Source: an uncultured Oscillospiraceae bacterium
GTDB lineage: Bacteria > Bacillota > Clostridia > Oscillospirales > JAAYXM01
DNA: 64,000 nucleotides
Direction: 5' to 3'
Assembly: GCA_934446465.1 (NCBI GenBank)
Contig: CAKSEF010000001.1
Location: 1-64,000 of the forward strand
Part shown: piece after piece, positions 25,223 to 33,394 of the stretch
How the letters are laid out: each line of letters starts with the position of its first letter
Numbering within the stretch: position 1 is the first letter of the stretch
Program-made: the position numbers and the translations under genes
The notes under the pieces: model-generated
Told to the model about the DNA's origin: nothing
The model's database searches: none
Seen by the model: the letters and a program-made list of their open reading frames with translations, nothing else

Positions 25223-27393
25223 TAACGCATCTCTCCGTACGCAAAAAACTTTTCTTCAGGCATATAGAACGTAATATCGCCCGTCATATGCTCGCATTTA
25301 AGGTATGTGCCGTATTTACTGTCAACATACTCATGGTCGGTAAAATATGCGGTTGTGATATTCCCGCCGTGCTTCGAGTCACCGACAAGCGCATGCTTTA
25401 CGCAGTATGTTTCAGGGAAGAAGTACACGGTTGCATCGCGGAGTCCCGAAACCAAAATTCTGCGTTTTACCGTTTCGTTTGTGGGTGGTGCTTCCCGCGC
25501 GCTTATGACGCTGTCCTCATTCTGCCTGACAAATATTCTGCACTCGCGGTGTGCGCTTCGCGGGAAGCGGTATATTGAATGTCCGTCTTTAATTTCCGCC
25601 TCACATCCGAGAAGTATGGGAGCCCCAAGCGGAAAACTGAGTTCACAGTCGACTGTCGTGTTCTTGTTGCACACAGAGAACATATATGCGTTGTCGCTTC
25701 TGTTTACAGTCATTGCGCGGGCATAGTCCCCTATGTTGACTTCATACGGGCACTCTCCCCACTTAATATCATATCCGCAGTTTCTTACCGCATCAAACAG
25801 TATGTCGTTTTCCATGTCGACAGTAGAGGCAAATTTGCCGAAATTGCCTTTTTCAAGCTGTTTCCTGCTTCCGTACACAATTACGGCAATACCCTTTTTT
25901 GCAAATTCGGATAGTTTTTCAGAGAAGGAATACGCAGCCGCCACCGGCGCGATTATCACGCTCCCCGCATACACTTCCGAACTGTTTTTTGCGAAGCTGT
26001 CTGTTGAAACAACGCAGTTCAGCGGAAAACCGTTGTTTATTTCACGGCGAATGAAATTATCTCCGAAATACATCTCAGAGAGTTCTTCCTCCGTATCGCT
26101 GTGCGTAAACTCGTTCACAGGATAGAGCCAGACAAACGGAGCCGGTGCGTCGGACTTATCCTTAATTGCCTTTAAAATGTGCGGGACGGGCTCGTTTACA
26201 CAGCTATCAGGCATTTCTCCGTATGAGTTATCGAGAGTGAAAACACTGAGTCGTTCCGCCGACTGTATTTTTCCGTCCGGCGTAATTCTTGATATTGACA
26301 TAGGAAGGTATATGTCGTGCGGTTCGCCTTCATATCTGTCATACCACGGCGAATTTACCCACCATGTATCGTGAATGTAATAGCGGAACAGGAACTGCTT
26401 ACCCGGAATTTCCGCAATACGGCTCATATGTCCCATAAGCTCAAGCCCGTAATCCCCTGTGAGCGGGGCCCACGGCGAGTTCGGCGGAGGTGTTATATTA
26501 AAGTTTCCCTTATAAATATCATAGAGCGGGACTCCGTCTGTTGCATAATCTATACCCACGGAGTTATTTGTTCCGCGGCATTCTATCGGATAATCGGGGC
26601 AGGCCTCCCTGAAATACTTCCAAAATTCAAATACGCTTTTCTTTGTTTTCTCGAGGCGTTCGGGATAGAACTTCTCGCCGTCATAGATTTTGCCTACAAG
26701 GTCCCACGGTTCGGAGGAAAATCCGAGACCGTTTGACAGCCAAATATAGTCAAATCCGATATCCTCAAAGAACTTCTGCGTCTGTTTGCCGAAAAACGTT
26801 CCGAACGGTGTTTTATCGGGTATTCCGTCGGGATAAGCGGCATATTTTCTTGAATCGCCGTTCAGGAGTGCGGTACATTCAATCATCATATTTTTCATTT
26901 CATTGAAATGCCCTGCGAGAATCTCGGGGTGAAGCTCGTACTTAAATACCGAATATGAAAATTCGGGCCCGATATCAAATGTAGTGCCTATTCTTATTCT
27001 CGAATTTGGGAATCGCTTCTCACCCTCGGCGCGAAAAGCCTCCGATATGTTCTTAAGTATCCTGTACGTCATAACGGGCGGATTTTCCATGTACAGGCGT
27101 TTTTTCTCCATGAGAGATGTGTCATGTCTTTCATTTTCTCCGAGAAACGGCATTGCCGCGCAGCCGAGATATCTTTCCCAGTCGAACTCGGCATCGAGGT
27201 CTCCGCCGTATTCAAGAATTTCTGCACCGTCGGACGACCAGAGAAGTATCGATATTTCCTCCGCGTCCTTTATTAGCGGACGCCACTGGTCAAAAACCGT
27301 ACTGCAAACATTTTTTATGTATTCCGAGTCAGTTTTTTTGAAGGGCTTCAGCCCTATTTCGAGCGTTATGCTCTTCATCGTATTTTTTCTCAT
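25222..27393 (-). CDS. uncharacterised glycoside-hydrolase-like protein (723 aa)
   Basis: I do not recognise a named family. The first 400 residues look like a TIM-barrel hydrolase: DIGPEFSYSVFKYE near 150 with a glutamate, FFEDIGFDYIWLSNG near 220, IECRGTNNSVGID near 295, and aromatic-rich YYIHDTWWVNSPWYDRYEG near 372. A middle part (about 440-575; PLNCVVSTDS, AGSVIIAPVAAAY, KKGIAVIVYGS) resembles an amidotransferase-like Rossmann fold, and the rest is beta-rich. That order recalls GH42 beta-galactosidases, though this is inference from layout. No signal peptide. GGAG lies 6 bases before ATG; 9 bases separate it from the isomerase gene. Confidence 0.6.
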   Translation of the reverse strand: MRKNTMKSITLEIGLKPFKKTDSEYIKNVCSTVFDQWRPLIKDAEEISILLWSSDGAEILEYGGDLDAEFDWERYLGCAAMPFLGENERHDTSLMEKKRLYMENPPVMTYRILKNISEAFRAEGEKRFPNSRIRIGTTFDIGPEFSYSVFKYELHPEILAGHFNEMKNMMIECTALLNGDSRKYAAYPDGIPDKTPFGTFFGKQTQKFFEDIGFDYIWLSNGLGFSSEPWDLVGKIYDGEKFYPERLEKTKKSVFEFWKYFREACPDYPIECRGTNNSVGIDYATDGVPLYDIYKGNFNITPPPNSPWAPLTGDYGLELMGHMSRIAEIPGKQFLFRYYIHDTWWVNSPWYDRYEGEPHDIYLPMSISRITPDGKIQSAERLSVFTLDNSYGEMPDSCVNEPVPHILKAIKDKSDAPAPFVWLYPVNEFTHSDTEEELSEMYFGDNFIRREINNGFPLNCVVSTDSFAKNSSEVYAGSVIIAPVAAAYSFSEKLSEFAKKGIAVIVYGSRKQLEKGNFGKFASTVDMENDILFDAVRNCGYDIKWGECPYEVNIGDYARAMTVNRSDNAYMFSVCNKNTTVDCELSFPLGAPILLGCEAEIKDGHSIYRFPRSAHRECRIFVRQNEDSVISAREAPPTNETVKRRILVSGLRDATVYFFPETYCVKHALVGDSKHGGNITTAYFTDHEYVDSKYGTYLKCEHMTGDITFYMPEEKFFAYGEMR

Positions 27394-27402
27394 TTCAAAC
27401 TC

Positions 27403-28848
27403 CTATCTCACAATAACGCTTTCAATGCCCAGCACTTCGGCAATTTTTGCAATGGTGTCCGCGTGGTGTCCTATACCGAGTGCGTAGTGATGCGTCGGCC
27501 CCTCTTTTACCCATTTCTCTATAAATTTCCGCGTTGTCGGCTCAAAAAATCCGCGCGTGTTCGTGTTCCCCGTCGGCGGGATAGGCCCCGCTTTTGAATA
27601 TCCCTCTCCGATAACGAACTTAAATTTTCCGTCTGCCGTCTGCGTTATTCCGAGCATGGTTATGGGGCCTTCCTTGAGCTTAAACTCAACCGATGCTCCG
27701 CATCCGGGCTTACCGTGGTACTTCTTAAGGCTTCTGAGGACAGGTTTTCCCTCTGCAATCTTGAGATGGTGCGGGCCGTCATGCCCGACAAGAATAAAAT
27801 CGTTTTTAAAGTCGAACGGGTGGAACTCGGCAAAGCTTCCGCCTATATCGAGTCTGTCCATTATAAGCATTGCGATGCAGGTCTTTATATCATATTCCCC
27901 GCACATGGGTATACCCTCAGCATTAAGTATTGAATTTCCCACTATGAACGATGAAGAAACCTCTCTGTGCAGACTGTTGTCGCTTCCTTCATAGTAATAT
28001 GCAAGTCCCGTAAGATTAAATTTATCGACGAGCTTGTCAAGCGCCACGGCAGCTTTTGCGGCACGGCGCTTATCCGTATCGGTGAGTTTTGCCGTAACCG
28101 GGTCGCTCTTCGGCTCGGGCATATCAAATTCGCGGTCGATTACCTTCTCCTTTGCCGCAATCTCATCATCCGTTACCGAGTTATACAGCTCTATTACATC
28201 GTCAACCTCAAGAAGCGGCACGTGAAGCCCGAATGCCGCCGCAACTGCCGTCGGGTCGGCGTGCATATCATACATAGCCTCCATCGTATGCCCCATAAGC
28301 CCCACGCGTGCGCCGTGGAGGTCGTGAAGAACCTTCGCTATATTGCACCATTCCGAAATTCTTTCCTCTGCCTCGGCATCATTATACAGATGACCGAGTA
28401 TTACATCGGAAACCTTTTTGCCGAGCCTTATTGCAACACCCGTAAATTCGGGCACGGAGCAAATATTATCATTTTCAAGCTGCATAAATGTATTTGCCTG
28501 AGTATAGTCAAGCGCTTCCCTCGGCTGGAGCGCGACAAGAACAACAGGGACTCCCGCATCGCGCATTATCGGTGCGAATACCGACGATGTCGCGTATGTT
28601 ACCATATTGCAGAAGAGCATATCCACTCCCGAGGCTTTGATTTTTTCGAGTGCGGAATAGGATTTTTCACTGCTGTCAATCATTCCGAAGTCAACGACCT
28701 CAACATCGTTCTTTACGAGCATATCGCAAAATGTTTTGTGAAATCCCATAATATTGTCCCGCAAGCCCTCAAACTGCTCCCAATACGCGGCATGGGCGAC
28801 TGCAAAAACGCCTATTTTTGCGGTTCTCCTGTTTCTGCGCTCTATCAT
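27403..28848 (-). CDS. L-arabinose/L-fucose isomerase family protein
   Basis: A 481-aa aldose-ketose isomerase-like protein. KIGVFAVAHAAYWEQFEGL at the N-terminus, the LVALQPREALDY block near 104, and the GHHADTIAKIAEVLGIE C-terminus place it in the arabinose/fucose isomerase superfamily, where Glu and His residues bind a manganese ion. It is not a standard AraA, so the sugar may differ. ATG at 28848 is chosen over an upstream ATG 6 bases earlier and a long extension to 29019, because AAAGGAAG sits 7 bases before it. It is the first gene of the operon and divergent from an AraC regulator. Confidence 0.8.
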   Translation of the reverse strand: MIERRNRRTAKIGVFAVAHAAYWEQFEGLRDNIMGFHKTFCDMLVKNDVEVVDFGMIDSSEKSYSALEKIKASGVDMLFCNMVTYATSSVFAPIMRDAGVPVVLVALQPREALDYTQANTFMQLENDNICSVPEFTGVAIRLGKKVSDVILGHLYNDAEAEERISEWCNIAKVLHDLHGARVGLMGHTMEAMYDMHADPTAVAAAFGLHVPLLEVDDVIELYNSVTDDEIAAKEKVIDREFDMPEPKSDPVTAKLTDTDKRRAAKAAVALDKLVDKFNLTGLAYYYEGSDNSLHREVSSSFIVGNSILNAEGIPMCGEYDIKTCIAMLIMDRLDIGGSFAEFHPFDFKNDFILVGHDGPHHLKIAEGKPVLRSLKKYHGKPGCGASVEFKLKEGPITMLGITQTADGKFKFVIGEGYSKAGPIPPTGNTNTRGFFEPTTRKFIEKWVKEGPTHHYALGIGHHADTIAKIAEVLGIESVIVR

Positions 28849-28882
28849 TTTCATCTTCCTTTGCAAAAAACTTTGATTTGTA

Positions 28883-28911
28883 TTGAATATAACATACGGC
28901 AGTGCTATAAT
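28883..28911 (+). promoter_or_regulatory. sigma-A promoter of the AraC-type regulator
   Basis: TTGAAT (28883-28888), 17-bp spacer, TATAAT (28906-28911). It occupies the same bases as the opposing isomerase promoter. Confidence 0.78.
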
Positions 28912-28914
28912 CAA
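28886..28914 (-). promoter_or_regulatory. sigma-A promoter of the isomerase operon
   Basis: Minus-strand TTGATT (28914-28909), 17-bp spacer, TATATT (28891-28886). The -10 of each promoter overlaps the -35 of the other. Confidence 0.72.
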
Positions 28915-28925
28915 TGTATAAACCA

Positions 28926-28949
28926 CTGTGTTTTTTGCACAAAACACAG
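28926..28949. promoter_or_regulatory. perfect inverted repeat beside the divergent promoters
   Basis: CTGTGTTTT (28926-28934) and AAAACACAG (28941-28949) around a 6-base centre, between the transcription start and start codon of the AraC gene. It may be an operator or a leader hairpin. Confidence 0.55.
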
Positions 28950-28963
28950 ATTGGAGGTGCAAT

Positions 28964-29836
28964 ATGAATCTCGTATCAATACGACCCTTTGTGCGCTTCG
29001 CACGATACACGACCCTCACGCCCGAATGTGTCTATCCGAGCCGAATCCCGCTCGATGCGCGTCTGTTTTTCGTATGCGGCGGACACGGTGAGATTGCGGT
29101 CGGTTCAGATGTGTTTGATATGAAAAAACACTCATGTCTGATTTTACCGCAGGGCACGGAGTACGCGCTCATTTCTCCCAAAAAGAGCGTAACCTACATT
29201 ATGCTCAACTTTGACTACGATTACAGGGAAGGCTCGCCGAGGCTTCCCGTTCCGCCCGTAATTCCGAGCGAATTTACGCCGTCAATGCTGATTTCTCCGA
29301 ATGGAACGGACGGCGGAGTCTTTGAGCTCCCGCTCTACATTTCCGATGCAAACATAGAGGATGAGCTTATTAAGATAGAGCTTGAGTGTTCGCGTGAATA
29401 TGAACATCATGATGTTGTTGCGGGAAATATTCTTCACAACATACTGATACGGTGCTCCTGCCGCAGAAATCTCGTCGGCAGTGCGGGGGTTCGGCTTGAT
29501 GCAGAACGCATTCTCGACTATATACACGAAAATTTTGCAAAAGACCTTACAAATGACGACATTGCGGCTGTTTTCGGATTTAATCCGAATTACATAAGCA
29601 GTGTAATTAAGAAGCTCACAAATCTCCCTCTCCACAAATATTTGCTTCACATACGTCTTGTTAAATCGCTTTCCTATCTGGAAATGCAAAAGTACAGCAT
29701 TTCAGAAACGGCAAGCCTATGCGGATTCAAGGATATGTGCTACTTCTCGCGCTATTTTAAAAAAGAGATAGGAGTTTCTCCTTCAAAATACGTCGCAGGA
29801 AAAACCGACACCGAGCAGACGTCATCTCAGCCTTGA
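28964..29836 (+). CDS. AraC family transcriptional regulator
   Basis: A 290-aa regulator with an N-terminal cupin-like sensor domain (LFFVCGGHGEIAVGS near 35, HSCLILPQGTEY near 60) and a C-terminal double helix-turn-helix: LTNDDIAAVFGFNPNYISSV near 203 and ISETASLCGFKDMCYFSRYF near 253, closing with the GVSPSKY signature. It most likely senses the sugar processed by the divergent isomerase/glycosidase/esterase operon and controls it. GGAGG lies 6 bases before ATG at 28964, so an earlier in-frame start at 28928 within the inverted repeat is rejected. Confidence 0.9.
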   Translation: MNLVSIRPFVRFARYTTLTPECVYPSRIPLDARLFFVCGGHGEIAVGSDVFDMKKHSCLILPQGTEYALISPKKSVTYIMLNFDYDYREGSPRLPVPPVIPSEFTPSMLISPNGTDGGVFELPLYISDANIEDELIKIELECSREYEHHDVVAGNILHNILIRCSCRRNLVGSAGVRLDAERILDYIHENFAKDLTNDDIAAVFGFNPNYISSVIKKLTNLPLHKYLLHIRLVKSLSYLEMQKYSISETASLCGFKDMCYFSRYFKKEIGVSPSKYVAGKTDTEQTSSQP

Positions 29837-29861
29837 CTTTAGCTCAATCATGTAATATAAT
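29833..29861 (+). promoter_or_regulatory. sigma-A promoter of the ABM-domain gene
   Basis: TTGACT (29833-29838), 17-bp spacer, TATAAT (29856-29861). The -35 box contains the stop codon of the AraC gene. Confidence 0.8.
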
Positions 29862-29894
29862 TCAAAGAAATTACAACAAGGGAGACGCAAATTT

Positions 29895-30185
29895 ATGATG
29901 GTTTTTATGGTTACTTACAATTTTGATTCAAAGGAAAAGCGCGACGGATTTTACAAAGAGCTTGAAAATGCAAAGATGCACGAGCTCTGCACTGCCGAAG
30001 ACGGCTGTCTCAAATACGACTATTTCTATCCGTGCAGCGACGACAAAAAGCTCTTTCTTCTTGAGATTTGGGAAAACCCCGACGCTCAGAAGGTTCACCT
30101 TACTCAGCCCCACATGGACATCGTCCGCAGTCTGAAATCAAAATACGGAACGGAAAGCGAAATAAAAACCCTGAAATGCGAATAA
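29895..30185 (+). CDS. antibiotic biosynthesis monooxygenase (ABM)-like domain protein
   Basis: A 96-aa single-domain ferredoxin-like fold protein. It shows the family pattern: a starting beta strand MVFMVTYNF, a helix with KRDGFYKELE, then CLKYDYFYPC, LFLLEIWENPDAQKVHL and HMDIV. Relatives include small quinol monooxygenases and heme- or aldehyde-handling proteins; here the role is unknown. GGGAG lies about 10 bases before the first of two adjacent ATGs. It is transcribed alone between its own promoter and a strong terminator. Confidence 0.75.
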   Translation: MMVFMVTYNFDSKEKRDGFYKELENAKMHELCTAEDGCLKYDYFYPCSDDKKLFLLEIWENPDAQKVHLTQPHMDIVRSLKSKYGTESEIKTLKCE

Positions 30186-30186
30186 T

Positions 30187-30223
30187 AAATCACCCCTCCG
30201 ACTTAAAATCGGAGGGGTGATTT
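30187..30223. terminator. bidirectional terminator between the ABM gene and pyrR
   Basis: A perfect 15-bp stem AAATCACCCCTCCGA / TCGGAGGGGTGATTT with a 7-base loop; pyrR ends 3 bases beyond on the other strand. Confidence 0.88.
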
Positions 30224-30225
30224 GA

Positions 30226-30765
30226 TTACTGCTTACTGTAAAGGCAAACACCCGTTTCGCCGTCTATTTCTTCTATTTCCACCGAGACGAGTTCATTCTT
30301 TGCCGTCGGAATGTTCTTTCCCACAAAATCCGGGCGTATCGGCAGCTCCCGATGACCGCGGTCAATAAGTACGGCAAGCTGAATTGATTTCGGTCTGCCT
30401 ATTCTGAATACGGACTCTATCGCCGCGCGTGCCGTTCTTCCTGTGTATATTACGTCATCCACTATTATTATATTATAATCGACAACATTGCACGGAATCT
30501 CACAGGCAGACGATGTCGGAAGATTTGTAGTCTCCGACAAGTCATCCCGGTAGAGTGTTATGTCGGTATGTCCGACAGGTACTTTTATGCCTTCAAATTT
30601 CTCTATATTTTCCCCGAGCATTTTTGCAAGCGGGATTCCTCTTCTTTTCACTCCGAGAAGGCATATTCCCTCCGCGCCGTGATTCTTTTCTATGATTTCA
30701 TGGGTGATACGTGCCATTGAACGGCGAACGGCAGCCTCATCCATTATACGCGCCTTAAATTCCAT
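30226..30765 (-). CDS. pyrR: bifunctional pyr operon regulator / uracil phosphoribosyltransferase PyrR
   Basis: A 179-aa PyrR. The PRPP-binding loop IIVDDVIYTGRTARAA is near residue 92, with GIKRRGIPLA-type block (LLGVKRRGIPLAKML) near 40. PyrR binds pyr mRNA leaders when UMP is high and has uracil phosphoribosyltransferase activity. Normally it leads a pyrimidine operon; here it is the second gene after mntP with a terminator behind it, so no pyr genes are linked and no PyrR-binding leader is visible. GAGGTG lies 6 bases before ATG. Confidence 0.95.
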   Translation of the reverse strand: MEFKARIMDEAAVRRSMARITHEIIEKNHGAEGICLLGVKRRGIPLAKMLGENIEKFEGIKVPVGHTDITLYRDDLSETTNLPTSSACEIPCNVVDYNIIIVDDVIYTGRTARAAIESVFRIGRPKSIQLAVLIDRGHRELPIRPDFVGKNIPTAKNELVSVEIEEIDGETGVCLYSKQ

Positions 30766-30781
30766 TTCAGTTCACCTCGAC

Positions 30782-31369
30782 TCAAAACATTGCTCCGACA
30801 AAGATTTCGATTCCTATCGCAATAAGTATAACTCCGCCCAAAACCTCAGCTTCGCTCGAAAGCTTTGTACCGAAGCGTTTTCCAAGTATTATTCCCGCAA
30901 GAGATATTATAAACGTAACCGTTGCTATTATAAGTGCCGCCGCAAGTGCCTGCAAAAAACCGTATTCCGCTATTGTGAATCCGACCGAGAGCGCATCAAT
31001 GGACGTCGCAATCCCTTGGATGAGCAATGCGCTTATTCCGAGTGTCTTTGCTGTATACTCCTCTTCATTCCTGTTCTTAATGCCCGACACGAGCATTTTC
31101 CCGCCGATATATCCCAGCAGTGCCAGTGCTATCCACGGAATGAATTTTTCAAATGCCTCAAACTTTTCCACTATTGTGTGAACGCATGTCCACCCAATCA
31201 TCGGCATGAGCGCCTGAAACGCGGCGAACACGCCCGCAATTCCGCACATCTTGTTCACGCGCATCTTAGGCTCATTTAAACCGTTTGCAAGAGAGACGGA
31301 AAAAGCATCCATTGCAAGACCCGCGCCAAGGAGAATACTGTTTACAAAGAACACCAGACCTGACGGCAT
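30782..31369 (-). CDS. mntP: manganese efflux pump MntP family protein
   Basis: A 195-aa membrane protein with about six hydrophobic helices. The LGAGLAMDAFSVSLANGL segment near residue 13 and ATSIDALSVGFT near 105 are the paired Asp-containing repeats of MntP (formerly UPF0059/YebN). It exports Mn(II). ATG at 31369 is preferred over a TTG 12 bases upstream. Its leader is only about 34 bases, so no manganese riboswitch fits. It shares a transcript with pyrR, 16 bases downstream. Confidence 0.88.
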   Translation of the reverse strand: MPSGLVFFVNSILLGAGLAMDAFSVSLANGLNEPKMRVNKMCGIAGVFAAFQALMPMIGWTCVHTIVEKFEAFEKFIPWIALALLGYIGGKMLVSGIKNRNEEEYTAKTLGISALLIQGIATSIDALSVGFTIAEYGFLQALAAALIIATVTFIISLAGIILGKRFGTKLSSEAEVLGGVILIAIGIEIFVGAMF

Positions 31370-31403
31370 AACACTTCCCAACCTTTTAATTTCATCAGGA
31401 TTT

Positions 31404-31432
31404 ATTATATCAAATTGACGTTAAAAGGTCAA
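31404..31432 (-). promoter_or_regulatory. sigma-A promoter of mntP-pyrR
   Basis: Minus-strand TTGACC (31432-31427), 17-bp spacer, TATAAT (31409-31404), directly after the terminator of the upstream small-gene cluster. Confidence 0.85.
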
Positions 31433-31467
31433 GAAAAAGCGCGGAGGCGGGTTCGTCCCGCCTCTGC
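31433..31467 (-). terminator. terminator of the three small genes
   Basis: GCAGAGGCGGG / CCCGCCTCCGC on the minus strand (one mismatch) with a 5-base loop, followed by CTTTTTC. It lies 11 bases past the last stop. Confidence 0.75.
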
Positions 31468-31477
31468 GAATATGTCG

Positions 31478-31741
31478 TTATATACCGAACAGCATTACAA
31501 GCACGGTTATTATCAGGCGTTCCTCGTCATCCACGTCAAGCAGCAGAATGAGAAGCAGAATTATGGGAAGTATTCCCATGTTATCTATGTCGAGTCCTCG
31601 GAAAAGCCGTTTTAAATCGAATTTGCTCCCGCTCTTTTCCTGATGGCATGGGGTGCTTTCGACCTGCGGTTCTTCCGGGCCCACTGCCCGGTACATATCC
31701 GAAAACGCGTCCCTATCGCTCTCGAAGTATCTGTTATACAT
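31478..31741 (-). CDS. hypothetical protein with C-terminal membrane segment (87 aa)
   Basis: No known family is recognised. The first half is polar (MYNRYFESDRDAFSDMYRAV), followed by a basic KFDLKRLFRGLDIDN stretch, then the hydrophobic run GILPIILLLILLL, an acidic DVDDEER and a second hydrophobic end IITVLVMLFGI. This predicts a membrane hairpin with the acidic turn outside or inside. Its start overlaps the end of the upstream gene by 8 bases, and GGAGGCGGAG precedes ATG, indicating coupled translation. Confidence 0.65.
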   Translation of the reverse strand: MYNRYFESDRDAFSDMYRAVGPEEPQVESTPCHQEKSGSKFDLKRLFRGLDIDNMGILPIILLLILLLDVDDEERLIITVLVMLFGI

Positions 31742-32102
31742 ATTCTCCGCCTCCGTTCTGCTTCAAAAAATCGCCGAGCAGGTTTTTTGCAACCAGAGAA
31801 AGCTTTACAATCCGAATTGCACGGTCAATATGCGCTTCGTCTTCTTTCGCTATATACGGCCTTAATGCGCCGAGAAGCTTGATTCGTCTGTCTCCGTCAG
31901 CGTTGTACTGCCGTAAAAGCTCCATCACTTTTGAAAACATTTCCGGTTCAATCCCGTTTGGGGGGGCGTCATTTGTTGGAACGGGAAGCTTTTTTTCTTC
32001 TCCGCCGCCGTTTCCCCCGAGCATATTGACTATGCCCATGATTTTTTCCATGTTCTCAGGCGAGGACATAAAGCTTCCGAGCATTTTTTCAAGTTCTGCC
32101 AT
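31734..32102 (-). CDS. hypothetical protein (122 aa)
   Basis: Soluble-looking protein starting MAELEKMLGSFMSSPENMEK. The middle is flexible and Gly/Pro rich (LGGNGGGEEKKLPVPTND), followed by a helical domain, ELLRQYNADGDRRIKLLGAL and AHIDRAIRIVKLSL. The pattern of a helix ending in -LRPY- is seen in small proteins of Clostridia that precede a membrane partner, but no function is known to me. A weak site, AGGTAG, precedes ATG. It starts 6 bases after the preceding gene. Confidence 0.65.
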   Translation of the reverse strand: MAELEKMLGSFMSSPENMEKIMGIVNMLGGNGGGEEKKLPVPTNDAPPNGIEPEMFSKVMELLRQYNADGDRRIKLLGALRPYIAKEDEAHIDRAIRIVKLSLVAKNLLGDFLKQNGGGEYV

Positions 32103-32108
32103 TGCCGT

Positions 32109-32390
32109 CTACCTTCCCGATGCGCTGATTATTTCAGAAAGGAGCTTAGCTCCGTCCGGCGTTGAGCCTATCTGCGATATTATATTCTGGACTCCGCTCA
32201 TATCCCCGTTTTGTGCACTTTGTGCCGCATGCTTAACGTTTTCTCCCCCGTCTGCGAGCAGAGATGCAACCACTCGCTTACCGCTGTCGCTTGCCAGAAT
32301 CCTCGCAAGTCCGTCAATGTTTATTCCCGCTCCCTTTCCGCCGATTCCTTCCGCAAGCCCTCTTGCCAAGCTCTCGAGCTCATTCGACAT
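32109..32390 (-). CDS. hypothetical protein, first of a three-gene cluster (93 aa)
   Basis: A helical, glycine-containing protein: MSNELESLARGLAEGIGGKG, then LARILASDSGKRVVASLLAD and SGVQNIISQIGSTPDGAKLL. The two later halves resemble each other in pattern (hydrophobic helices ending before a Gly/Ser turn), suggesting an internal repeat. No family recognised, no membrane segment. GGAGGG lies 7 bases before ATG. It lies after the hslO terminator, so the three small genes form their own unit. Confidence 0.65.
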   Translation of the reverse strand: MSNELESLARGLAEGIGGKGAGINIDGLARILASDSGKRVVASLLADGGENVKHAAQSAQNGDMSGVQNIISQIGSTPDGAKLLSEIISASGR

Positions 32391-32452
32391 ACCAATACCC
32401 TCCTGTCAAATCTTCTAAGATATTCTATTCGGGCACGGCAGTTCATGTTCCT

Positions 32453-32486
32453 AAAAAAACGGGGACGCACCCTAACGGCACGTCCC
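32453..32486 (-). terminator. terminator of yerC-hslO
   Basis: On the minus strand GGGACG pairs with CGTCCC, extended by two G-U and two G-C pairs, then CGTTTTTTT. It starts 6 bases after the hslO stop. Confidence 0.78.
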
Positions 32487-32491
32487 ATTCT

Positions 32492-33394
32492 TTATTTCTT
32501 GTCTTTTGCACGCCGAGAGGCTTCTTCGAGCATCTCTTCAAGCTCTTCTTTTTCAAACATATATTTTTTATCGCAGAACTGACAGCATACTTCCGCCTTT
32601 CCGTCTTCTTCTATTATGCTCTTGATTTCGTCTGCGCCCAATGAGAGAACCACGCCCTTTGTCCTTTCACGTGAGCAGGTGCACCTGTATTCCGCACTGC
32701 CCTCATCAAGGACCTCTATATCAAAACCTGTCAGCGTGGACTTAAGCATCTCTTCAAGGCTCATTCCCTCATCGAGACACTCCGTAACTGCGCGCGCTTT
32801 TTTCATACACTCTTCAAGCCTGTTTATTTCTTCCTCATATACGCCCGGGAGAAGCTGGATAATATATCCGCCTGCGGCGCGGATGGAATAGTCGCGGTCA
32901 ACAAGCACGCCGAGCGCACACACCGACGGTATCTGCTCGCTTATGGCGAGATACGCCGTTATATCTTCCGCAACTTCACCGCTGACTATCTGAATCTGTC
33001 CGACGTAAGGCTCCTTAAGACCAAGGTCTTTCAGCACGCTGAGTGTTCCGTTTTTTCCTATTCCGCCTCCGACGTCTATCTTTTTATCCTCGCGCAGGGG
33101 AAGGTCTGCCTGCGGATTTCTGCAATAAGCGCGGGCATTCCCGTGGCTGTCCGAAACCGCAACGACCGTGCCTATCGGCCCGTCTCCGTCAAATCTGACG
33201 GTTATGCTGTCGTCCTCGCCCTTTAAGTCGTTGCCGAGGAGAGACGCCGCAAGCATGGTTCTTCCCACGGCAGCGGCGGTAAGCGGAGTTAAGTTATGAA
33301 GCCTTACAGCTTCATTTACCATATCGCGTCCCGATATCGCAAGTATTTTTGCCGCGCCGTCGCACGTTACGGCACGTATTATTCTGTTGCTCAT
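32492..33394 (-). CDS. hslO: 33-kDa chaperonin Hsp33
   Basis: A 300-aa redox-activated holdase. The C-terminal zinc site consists of CTC near residue 238 and CQFC near 271, the C-x-C / C-x-x-C pattern that forms disulfides on oxidation. The N-terminal domain opens MSNRIIRAVTCDGAAKILA, with GDGPIGTVVAVSDSHGNARAY near 70. Length is normal. It starts directly after the yerC stop codon, so the two are translationally linked. Confidence 0.96.
   Translation of the reverse strand: MSNRIIRAVTCDGAAKILAISGRDMVNEAVRLHNLTPLTAAAVGRTMLAASLLGNDLKGEDDSITVRFDGDGPIGTVVAVSDSHGNARAYCRNPQADLPLREDKKIDVGGGIGKNGTLSVLKDLGLKEPYVGQIQIVSGEVAEDITAYLAISEQIPSVCALGVLVDRDYSIRAAGGYIIQLLPGVYEEEINRLEECMKKARAVTECLDEGMSLEEMLKSTLTGFDIEVLDEGSAEYRCTCSRERTKGVVLSLGADEIKSIIEEDGKAEVCCQFCDKKYMFEKEELEEMLEEASRRAKDKK

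Noticed and set aside
27967..29091. 374-codon open frame on the plus strand opposite the isomerase gene
   Set aside because: It is antisense to a well-supported enzyme gene; it is Cys/His-rich nonsense without ribosome site or domain pattern.
30766..30781. PyrR-binding attenuator before pyrR
   Set aside because: The gap to mntP is 16 bases with no stem-loop; no pyrimidine genes follow.
31370..31432. manganese (yybP-ykoY) riboswitch before mntP
   Set aside because: The leader after the promoter is only about 34 bases, too short for that aptamer, and its conserved bases are absent.
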